Origin: Acetatifactor sp.
Lineage (GTDB): Bacteria > Bacillota > Clostridia > Lachnospirales > Lachnospiraceae
Direction of reading: 5' to 3'
DNA: 11,346 nt
Assembly: GCA_016303085.1 (NCBI GenBank)
Contig: JAEDMI010000068.1
Span: 1-11,346, forward strand
Positions 6,475-11,346 of this stretch are shown here, one piece after another (position 1 is the first letter of the stretch; each line of letters starts with the position of its first letter). The notes under the pieces are model-generated. The model searched no databases, was not told where the DNA came from, and worked only from the letters and a program-made list of their open reading frames with translations. Position numbers and translations under genes: made by a program.

Positions 6475-7026
6475 CTAAACTGTCATAATTTCCTTGGACT
6501 TAACCTCCATCAAAGCATCAATATCCTTGATAAACTTATCGGTGAGCTTCTGCAGCTGATCCTCAAGCTGCTTGATTTCATCCTCTGAGATTTCGGTCTT
6601 ACCCAGCTTCTTCAGGGAATCATTTCCGTCCCTTCTGATGTTTCGGATTGCTACCTTGCCGTCCTCAGCCTTTTTCTTTACATCCTTAACCAAATCTTTT
6701 CTCCGCTCCTCGGTCAGCTCGGGGAACACCAAACGGATTACGCTGCCATCGTTGGTAGGATTGATGCCAATGTCGGAGGTTAGAATCGCCTTCTCAATCT
6801 CCTTGAGCAGGGACTTCTCCCATGGTGCAATCTGGATAATGCGCGCCTCAGGCACTGTCACATTGCCCACCTGCTGAATGGGGGTGGGGGTTCCGTAGTA
6901 ATCCACCCTCAACTTATCAAGGACATGAGGATTTGCACGTCCCGCACGGATTGCCGCATAGTCGGCTTCCAGGAATTCATAGGCCTTCTTCATTTTATCT
7001 TCGTATTGCTGTAATCTGGAATCCAT
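6475..7026 (-). CDS. frr: Ribosome recycling factor
   Basis: RRF works with EF-G to split the post-termination ribosome. The 183-residue protein matches the family length (about 185). It shows the conserved RAGRANPHVLDKL (27-39), VDYYGTPTPIQQVGNV (41-56), the domain I strands, and the C-terminal helix beginning near IRNIRRDGND (127-136). The ATG at 7026 has GGGAGGA 7 nt upstream. It lies 43 nt after pyrH, an order conserved across most bacteria. The stop is a TAG at 6475-6477, followed by the hairpin preceding uppS. Confidence 0.97.
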   Translation of the reverse strand: MDSRLQQYEDKMKKAYEFLEADYAAIRAGRANPHVLDKLRVDYYGTPTPIQQVGNVTVPEARIIQIAPWEKSLLKEIEKAILTSDIGINPTNDGSVIRLVFPELTEERRKDLVKDVKKKAEDGKVAIRNIRRDGNDSLKKLGKTEISEDEIKQLEDQLQKLTDKFIKDIDALMEVKSKEIMTV

Positions 7027-7069
7027 ATCTGTTTCCTCCCTTTATAGATATACTTACATACATGATTCT

Positions 7070-7765
7070 TTACACTAATACCTTGGTTCCGTTAAATTTG
7101 CCCTTTACGGTATTGACGATACTGTTCTCTTCGTTCAGCCCAAACACCCACATAGGCATCTTGTTGTCCCTCGCCAAAATGGAAGCTGTCATATCTACCA
7201 CCTGAAGATTCTTGGCGATTACTTCGTCGATAGTCACCTCGTCATACTTCTTTGCTGCGGGATTTTTGCTGGGATCATCATCGTACACTCCGTCGATGGA
7301 CTTTGCCAACAGAATCACCTCTGCCTCCACCTCTATGGCGCGCAACACCACTCCGGTATCCGTGGAGAAATAAGGGTGTCCCGTACCTCCCGCAAAGAAA
7401 ACCACCTGCCCCTGCTCAAAGTATTTATTGGCACGGTCTTTCGAGAAAAGCTTTGTAAATGCCCCGCACTCAAAGGGGGTCAGAATACTGGTTTTCATTC
7501 CTACAGATCGAAAAATTTCAGACACATAAATACAGTTCATAACCGTAGCCAGCATTCCAATCTGGTCTGCCTTGGTTCGGTCTATATTCTCGCTGGTTCT
7601 GCCTCTCCAGAAGTTGCCGCCGCCGGTGACAATTCCCACCTGAATCCCGTCATCCGTCAGCTGTTTTACCTGTAAAGCCACTTTTCTGACGGTCTCCTCG
7701 TCAAAACCGGTCTTTTTTTCCCCCGCAAGTGCTTCTCCACTGAGCTTTAATAATATTCTACGCAT
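7070..7765 (-). CDS. pyrH: UMP kinase (uridylate kinase)
   Basis: PyrH phosphorylates UMP to UDP with ATP as a hexamer of the amino-acid-kinase fold and supplies pyrimidine nucleotides for RNA, DNA and UDP-sugar wall precursors. Its 231 residues are slightly short of the usual 235-245. Motifs are LLKLSGEAL (5-13), TGGGNFWRG (47-55), ADQIGMLATVMN (66-77), GGTGHPYFSTDT (126-137) and LAKSIDGVYDDDP (153-165). The ATG at 7765 is preceded by TAAGGAG, which overlaps the bactofilin stop, so the genes are coupled. In most bacteria rpsB-tsf stand before pyrH; here a bactofilin does. Confidence 0.97.
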   Translation of the reverse strand: MRRILLKLSGEALAGEKKTGFDEETVRKVALQVKQLTDDGIQVGIVTGGGNFWRGRTSENIDRTKADQIGMLATVMNCIYVSEIFRSVGMKTSILTPFECGAFTKLFSKDRANKYFEQGQVVFFAGGTGHPYFSTDTGVVLRAIEVEAEVILLAKSIDGVYDDDPSKNPAAKKYDEVTIDEVIAKNLQVVDMTASILARDNKMPMWVFGLNEENSIVNTVKGKFNGTKVLV

Positions 7766-7777
7766 GTTCGGCTCTCC

Positions 7778-8701
7778 TTATTTGGACTTGGTCTTAACTC
7801 CTTCGGGCTTATACTCATCAAAGAAAGAGGTAGGGCTGACTTCGGCATAGCACTGAGAGCACATACCTTCGATAACCGCACCGTTGTTTATCTGCACAGA
7901 CTTTGACTTAATATTTCCCATGACAATTGCGGAGGCATCCAGAATAACGGGACCACGTACATCAATATCACCCTTCACGGCTCCGGCAATGGCTGCGCTG
8001 GTGGCAGTGATATTACCGATGATAACGGAGCTTGCACCGACCTTGATAGCGCCCTCACTGATAATCTCACCGTTGATTTTTGCACTCTCTGCATAAATCT
8101 CGGCTGCCTTGGAGTTTCCATTGATATGTCCTGTAATATTCAGCTTGCCCAACGCATCAATATTACCGTTCACGGTACCGATTACATCGATGGAGCCCTC
8201 CGATACAATGTCTCCCGTGATTGTCATACCGCCTGTGATAACAGATGTCTCATCCGCTGCTTCTCTGCTCATTCCGATTTCCATATTTCTTGCCGCTCCT
8301 TTGCTCTCTTCTCTCTCTTCCGGTACTTCGGGCTGTTCGCTGACAGGGCTCTCCTCCAGCATCTTTGCCAGCATTTTTTCCATCTCCGCATCCTCAGCTT
8401 CGGTTTCCTGAATTTCTTCGTTCAGTTCTTCCGTGCCTGCGGTGTCCTCGGAAACCTCAGATTCCTCCGCACCCACGGACAATTCGGCTTCAACAGTGCT
8501 CTCTTCCAAAGCTGAGAGTTCAACTGCCTCCTGCTGTGTCTCCTCCGGCAGTTGAATGTTGTCAATATTTTTCAGCATTTCATCCAGGGAAACTTCCGGT
8601 GCTGCCTCCGGCTCCTCCCCGGTCTTAATCTGTTCGTCCTCAGGTATCAGTTCATTGACTGCCTGTGACAAGTCTTCCTTTAAATCAGAGAAAAAACCCA
8701 T
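7778..8701 (-). CDS. Bactofilin-family polymer-forming cytoskeletal protein
   Basis: A 307-residue protein whose C-terminal half (about 152-283) is a bactofilin domain: short repeated hydrophobic strands such as GMTITGDIVSEGSIDVIG and VIIGNITATSAAIAGAVKGD, each turn carrying glycine, as in a right-handed beta helix that self-assembles into filaments without nucleotide. The N-terminus (1-20, GFFSDLKEDLSQAVNELI) looks amphipathic and could bind membrane. Residues 21-135 are strongly acidic, rich in Glu and probably disordered. After the beta helix comes a CSQC pair (281-284) and a tail ending in KTKSK. The ATG at 8701 has GGAGGA 11-12 nt upstream. It lies 44 nt after a membrane-anchored deacetylase gene and 12 nt before pyrH. 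Bactofilins commonly localise wall enzymes, so a scaffold for that deacetylase is a reasonable inference. Confidence 0.9.
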   Translation of the reverse strand: MGFFSDLKEDLSQAVNELIPEDEQIKTGEEPEAAPEVSLDEMLKNIDNIQLPEETQQEAVELSALEESTVEAELSVGAEESEVSEDTAGTEELNEEIQETEAEDAEMEKMLAKMLEESPVSEQPEVPEEREESKGAARNMEIGMSREAADETSVITGGMTITGDIVSEGSIDVIGTVNGNIDALGKLNITGHINGNSKAAEIYAESAKINGEIISEGAIKVGASSVIIGNITATSAAIAGAVKGDIDVRGPVILDASAIVMGNIKSKSVQINNGAVIEGMCSQCYAEVSPTSFFDEYKPEGVKTKSK

Positions 8702-8745
8702 GGTAAAATAAATCCTCCGTTCTTTGGTTTTTAGGCCATTTCGGC

Positions 8746-9735
8746 TTAATGTATATGTTGAACCGGCTCAGTATCATCCGCAATCGGAAGGATTACGGTA
8801 TCCTCCATAGCCAAAATGTTCTCAATGATAATCGGCAGCGCCTCCACAGTGGTACGCTTGGCAGTAGAATCATGCAGCAGTATGACAGATGTCTCGTACT
8901 TCTCAATATCCGCGGTACAGTTTTCCACCAACGTCTCCACCGATAAAAGTTCCTTTCCCCCATCGCCGGAGGAAATATTCCAATCGAAGAAACGCACCCC
9001 CTGTTCCTCCAGATAATCCGCAAATACGCACATATCCAGTTTGCTGACCGTGTTGGAGCTTCCCCCGGGAAACCGGTATATGCCACTCTTTACACCCGTG
9101 ACCTCATACAGATAATCCTGCAGTTTCGCAAAATCTTCGGAAAAATCCTCCGGAGAACGATAGATCTCGGAATATTTATGGCTGTATGAATGCATTCCCA
9201 GCGTATGTCCTCTGGCCACAATATCCTGCAATGCCTCTTTGGCTGAATCTGTCTCTTTTCCCACTACAAAGAAAGTAGCCTTGATATTGTAGCTGTCCAG
9301 AATATCCAAAATATCGTCCGTGTAGGCACTCGGACCGTCGTCAAAGGTCAGATATACCTTATGGCCTGCAATAACCTCCGGCTCTTCCTCTGCTTTTCCC
9401 TGTTCTCCCGCTTTGTCCGAAATGGTTTCCGCTGTCTGCTTCTCCGCCTCTCTGCCCGCTTCACCGGAAGCAGACAGGCCATGACCCGTCACTACAGTTT
9501 CGGCAGCCAAATCATCCATCTGTTCCTGCTGCTTCTGAACCATATCGCTCAGTTTTTCAATCTGCGAGGTCAGACTGTCCAACGTCCTGTTCATGCCGTT
9601 CACCCGGACCAGCAGAATAATACAGAGCACAAAAGGCACCGTAACCGCCAGTAAAAACATCAGTATAATACACTTTTTCAGCCGTTGTACCCTCTGCCGT
9701 CTGGCGGCAGATGCCTGATTATTGTCATCTGACAT
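8746..9735 (-). CDS. Membrane-anchored CE4 polysaccharide deacetylase
   Basis: This 329-residue protein has a basic cytoplasmic N-terminus (RRQRVQRLKK, 12-21), one membrane helix (about 22-44) and a predicted coiled coil (about 48-79). A low-complexity Glu/Ala/Gly linker (80-120) leads to an outside NodB/CE4 deacetylase domain (about 124-320). All five CE4 motifs are present: TFDDGPS (130-136, Asp132 and Asp133), HSYSH (182-186) with metal ligands His182 and His186, RFPGG (221-225), DWN (251-253) and LLHD (286-289). It should be active, removing acetyl groups from N-acetylglucosamine or N-acetylmuramic acid in peptidoglycan or another polymer, which in other Gram-positives reduces lysozyme sensitivity. 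The substrate cannot be read from sequence. Start at 9735 has a weak GGGAAA site; a promoter candidate lies at 9772-9800. It is the first gene of the leftward train. Confidence 0.92.
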   Translation of the reverse strand: MSDDNNQASAARRQRVQRLKKCIILMFLLAVTVPFVLCIILLVRVNGMNRTLDSLTSQIEKLSDMVQKQQEQMDDLAAETVVTGHGLSASGEAGREAEKQTAETISDKAGEQGKAEEEPEVIAGHKVYLTFDDGPSAYTDDILDILDSYNIKATFFVVGKETDSAKEALQDIVARGHTLGMHSYSHKYSEIYRSPEDFSEDFAKLQDYLYEVTGVKSGIYRFPGGSSNTVSKLDMCVFADYLEEQGVRFFDWNISSGDGGKELLSVETLVENCTADIEKYETSVILLHDSTAKRTTVEALPIIIENILAMEDTVILPIADDTEPVQHIH

Positions 9736-9771
9736 AGCTTTTTCCCATCTGATAATACTATCACTTTTTCA

Positions 9772-9800
9772 AGTATAGCATATTCCCCATTTTTCGGAAA
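9772..9800 (-). promoter_or_regulatory. Candidate promoter of the deacetylase-bactofilin-pyrH train
   Basis: On the minus strand a TATACT -10 box (9772-9777) is preceded by TGC, an extended -10. A weak -35, TTTCCG (9795-9800), stands 17 bp upstream of it. It lies between the FeoB-associated gene stop and the deacetylase start, giving a leader of about 30 nt. Confidence 0.55.
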
Positions 9801-9833
9801 GATAAAAATAAAAAATGTTTCACAGTAAATGTA

Positions 9834-9992
9834 TTATTGTTCCTGCTTTTTTTCCGCAGGAATGTCTTTGCAGATGCTGCCGCAACCGGCACAGTCTCCG
9901 CAGCATCGCCCTCTGCGAAGCCTGCGAAGTTCATGCCTGACAATAAAGAATACCGCAATCGCAATTACGGTGATGATGATAATATCTATCAT
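9834..9992 (-). CDS. FeoB-associated Cys-rich membrane protein, small
   Basis: A 52-residue protein read directly from the minus strand. It has an N-terminal membrane helix (MIDIIIITVIAIAVFFIV, 1-18), a basic arginine-rich stretch (19-29), then a cysteine cluster CCGDCAGCGSIC (30-41) with Cys30, 31, 34, 37 and 41, and a charged tail. This layout is that of the FeoB-associated Cys-rich family (PF12669), found beside ferrous iron transporters in Clostridia; the cysteines may bind iron or an iron-sulfur cluster near the FeoB pore, but the function is unproven. GGAGG (9998-10002) stands 5 nt before the ATG. No feoA or feoB is in the window, so the gene is either an orphan or separated from them. 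A perfect promoter and a Fur-like site lie upstream, supporting iron regulation. Confidence 0.85.
   Translation of the reverse strand: MIDIIIITVIAIAVFFIVRHELRRLRRGRCCGDCAGCGSICKDIPAEKKQEQ
9839..9861 (-). promoter_or_regulatory. Hairpin at the 3' end of the FeoB-associated gene
   Basis: In the leftward RNA, TTCCTGC and GCAGGAA form a 7-bp stem around an A-rich 9-nt loop, overlapping the last codons. The following bases (CAATAATACATTT) are not a T-tract, so it is a poor terminator and transcription may continue into the deacetylase gene. Confidence 0.35.
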
Positions 9993-10073
9993 ATGCGCCT
10001 CCGATTCTCTGCCCTAGGCAAAATTATTGATGTAGATAATGTATGATTGATTTTTAAAAACGCTCATTTATTT

Positions 10074-10088
10074 TGAGATTCATTCTCA
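10074..10088. promoter_or_regulatory. Fur-box-like palindrome overlapping the transcript start
   Basis: TGAGATTCATTCTCA matches the 7-1-7 Fur consensus TGATAATNATTATCA at 11 of 14 defined positions and is itself a near-perfect inverted repeat. It begins just downstream of the -10 box of the FeoB-associated promoter, covering the expected start site near 10087, the position where an iron-loaded repressor would block RNA polymerase. Which Fur-family member acts is unknown. Confidence 0.65.
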
Positions 10089-10093
10089 TTTAG

Positions 10094-10122
10094 ATTATAT
10101 GTCCATGCCTCAGTTATGTCAA
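10094..10122 (-). promoter_or_regulatory. Perfect consensus sigma-A promoter
   Basis: On the minus strand TTGACA (10117-10122) and TATAAT (10094-10099) are separated by exactly 17 bp, a full match to the housekeeping consensus. It drives the FeoB-associated gene with a leader of about 95 nt. Such a strong promoter implies tight control by a repressor, consistent with the palindrome that follows it. Confidence 0.85.
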
Positions 10123-10127
10123 GCCCC

Positions 10128-10156
10128 TTGCAGGATTTACCCGATTGTGCTATATT
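10128..10156 (+). promoter_or_regulatory. Candidate promoter of the DAHP synthase gene
   Basis: TTGCAG (10128-10133), 17 bp spacing, and TATATT (10151-10156) preceded directly by TGC, an extended -10. It is divergent from the FeoB-associated promoter; the two -35 boxes are only 5 bp apart. The expected start near 10163 gives a leader of about 83 nt. Confidence 0.55.
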
Positions 10157-10174
10157 TGGTTACAGTTCGGTCAA

Positions 10175-10249
10175 ATGAATAAACGTGATCCGACATACAA
10201 ACAGGCCGTATCAAACCGGTCCGGAAAGGATTTTATCATAATACCATGA
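10175..10249 (+). CDS. Possible 24-codon upstream reading frame of DAHP synthase
   Basis: An ATG at 10175 opens a 24-codon frame, peptide MNKRDPTYKQAVSNRSGKDF then IIIP, whose TGA stop overlaps the DAHP synthase start as ATGA. It has no good ribosome binding site and would start only about 12 nt from the predicted transcript start. The only AAAGGA near the main gene (10225-10230) is 15 nt from its ATG, so translational coupling through this frame could help initiation. It is not rich in aromatic residues (one Tyr, one Phe), so a classical attenuation leader is unlikely. It may be chance. Confidence 0.3.
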   Translation: MNKRDPTYKQAVSNRSGKDFIIIP

Positions 10250-11274
10250 GTTTTGAATTTGTGAAAAAACTTCCAACCCCCGCAGAGATTCGGGAGCAGC
10301 TTCCCCTTCCTGAGGAGTTGGCAAAGATAAAGGAGGCGCGTGATGCCGAAATCAGGGATGTGCTCACCGGAAAGAGTAACAAATTTCTGGTCATCATCGG
10401 CCCCTGTTCCGCAGACAACGAAACGTCAGTCTGTGATTATGTGACCCGCCTTGCAAAGGTAAATGAAAAGGTAAAGGATAAGCTGATTCTGATTCCCAGA
10501 ATTTATACCAACAAGCCCAGAACCACCGGCGAAGGTTACAAGGGCATTGTCCATCAGCCGGACCCAGAGAAGAAACCTGATTTTCTGGCGGGACTTATCG
10601 CCATGAGAAAGATGCACATCCGTGCCATTGCCGAGACAGGACTAACCGCAGCGGACGAAATGCTCTATCCCGAAAACTGGAGATATGTGTCCGATATCCT
10701 ATCCTATGTTGCAATCGGAGCCCGCTCCGTGGAGGATCAGCAGCACCGGCTTACCGTCAGTGGCTTTGACGTGGCTGCGGGCATGAAAAACCCTACCAGC
10801 GGTGACCTCTCCGTTATGCTGAACTCCGTTTATGCGGCTCAGCACCCCCACTCCTTTATCTACAGAGGCTGGGAGGTAAACACCACCGGCAACGATTTAG
10901 CCCACACCATCCTGCGCGGTGCTACCAACAAACACGGTAATAATATCCCCAACTACCACTACGAGGATTTGAATTTGCTTATGGAAATGTATGGCAAAAT
11001 GGATTTAAAGAATCCCGCCTGTGTCATTGATGCCAACCATTCCAACTCCGGGAAACAGTACGCACAACAAATTCGTATTGTCAAGGAAGTCATGCACAGC
11101 CGCAAGCTGAATGCAGATATCCATAACCTGGTAAAGGGTGTTATGATTGAAAGCTACATTGAAGAGGGTTGCCAGAAGGTAGGCGGAGGTGTCTACGGGA
11201 AGTCCATTACCGACCCCTGCCTGGGCTGGGAAGACTCAGAACGGCTGATTTACGACATCGCAGAATATGAATAA
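10246..11274 (+). CDS. aroF: 3-deoxy-7-phosphoheptulonate synthase (DAHP synthase, class I)
   Basis: It condenses phosphoenolpyruvate with erythrose 4-phosphate, the first step of the shikimate pathway to Phe, Tyr and Trp. The 342-residue protein belongs to the AroF/G/H type of class I enzymes. It shows GPCSAD (52-57) with metal ligand Cys54, KPRTTGEGYKG (90-100), GARSVEDQQHR (158-168), GMKNPTSGD (179-187), DANHSNSGKQ (262-271) with His264, the metal Glu302, and YGKSITDPCLGWEDSE (317-332) with Asp323. There is no fused ACT or chorismate mutase domain; feedback, if any, would act through the catalytic domain. The F, G or H label cannot be settled. It is the only plus-strand gene here and appears monocistronic, followed after 17 nt by a hairpin. 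No other start codon is in frame nearby; its AAAGGA is 15 nt away, an unusually long spacing. Its substrate erythrose 4-phosphate is a transaldolase product. Confidence 0.95.
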   Translation: MSFEFVKKLPTPAEIREQLPLPEELAKIKEARDAEIRDVLTGKSNKFLVIIGPCSADNETSVCDYVTRLAKVNEKVKDKLILIPRIYTNKPRTTGEGYKGIVHQPDPEKKPDFLAGLIAMRKMHIRAIAETGLTAADEMLYPENWRYVSDILSYVAIGARSVEDQQHRLTVSGFDVAAGMKNPTSGDLSVMLNSVYAAQHPHSFIYRGWEVNTTGNDLAHTILRGATNKHGNNIPNYHYEDLNLLMEMYGKMDLKNPACVIDANHSNSGKQYAQQIRIVKEVMHSRKLNADIHNLVKGVMIESYIEEGCQKVGGGVYGKSITDPCLGWEDSERLIYDIAEYE

Positions 11275-11291
11275 CTGATAAGCCATGCAAA

Positions 11292-11346
11292 AAAAGTCCG
11301 TTCTTAAGCGTGCAAGCTTGCTTGCAAAGCGTAGGGACGGACTTTT
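11292..11346 (+). terminator. Long hairpin terminator after DAHP synthase
   Basis: AAAAGTCCGT (11292-11301) pairs with ACGGACTTTT (11337-11346), and an inner stem TGCAAGC / GCTTGCA (11311-11326) tops the structure. The arm ends in Ts, and A and T runs on both sides would allow termination in either direction. The window ends in the T-run, so the full tail is not visible. Confidence 0.8.

Noticed and set aside
6392..6475. UppS start at the GTG at 6475
   Set aside because: It has no close ribosome binding site, and the extension of 28 residues is atypical of the family and encodes the hairpin stem.
9761..9964. A 67-codon minus-strand open frame in the intergenic DNA
   Set aside because: It is a different frame over the FeoB-associated gene, which has a better ribosome binding site, a membrane helix and a recognisable cysteine cluster.
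9837..10046. Plus-strand frames of 62-69 codons in the same place
   Set aside because: They are antisense to the FeoB-associated gene and have no ribosome binding site or domain.
10089..10245. T-box or riboswitch before DAHP synthase
   Set aside because: No T-box consensus, specifier stem or terminator/antiterminator pair can be seen in the short leader.

Overview
The window looks like chromosomal DNA from a Gram-positive anaerobe of the class Clostridia, most likely the family Lachnospiraceae. This is inferred from the gene order (pyrH-frr-uppS-cdsA-dxr-rseP), strong AGGAGG-type ribosome binding sites, moderate G+C with AT-rich intergenic DNA, a bactofilin with a clostridial architecture, and a tiny FeoB-associated cysteine-rich protein. 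No database search was possible, so the family assignment is by recognition.

Layout. Positions 1-360 hold no convincing intact gene: an AT-rich stretch, a perfect 22-bp tandem duplication, a short helix-turn-helix fragment resembling an IS30-type transposase, and two strong hairpins, one of which probably ends the transaldolase transcript. A small transaldolase (361-1014, minus) follows, with its own promoter and a palindrome at its transcript start. From about 9735 down to 1125 lies one long minus-strand gene train: a membrane-anchored CE4 polysaccharide deacetylase, a bactofilin, pyrH, frr, uppS, cdsA, dxr, rseP, a PP2C-like protein without recognisable catalytic residues, and a soluble Ser/Thr kinase. 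Gaps are 0-83 nt and the last two genes overlap.

The train joins cell-envelope building (UppS makes the undecaprenyl carrier, CdsA makes CDP-diacylglycerol, Dxr feeds the isoprenoid pathway, RseP cleaves membrane proteins, and the deacetylase and bactofilin probably act on wall and shape) with translation recycling (Frr) and UTP supply (PyrH). The kinase/pseudo-phosphatase pair occupies the position after rseP where ispG or proS and polC often sit in Firmicutes, so it is a candidate envelope or growth signalling unit.

At the right, a previously easy-to-miss 52-residue FeoB-associated protein (9834-9992, minus) is driven by a perfect consensus promoter overlapped by a Fur-box-like palindrome. 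Divergent from it is a class I DAHP synthase (10246-11274, plus), the entry enzyme of aromatic amino acid synthesis, preceded by a 24-codon upstream reading frame whose stop overlaps its start codon. The window closes inside or just after a long hairpin terminator.

The most interesting items are the degenerate phosphatase with a cysteine cluster next to an intact kinase, the bactofilin-deacetylase pair at the head of the pyrH train, and the iron-type control of the orphan FeoB-associated gene.
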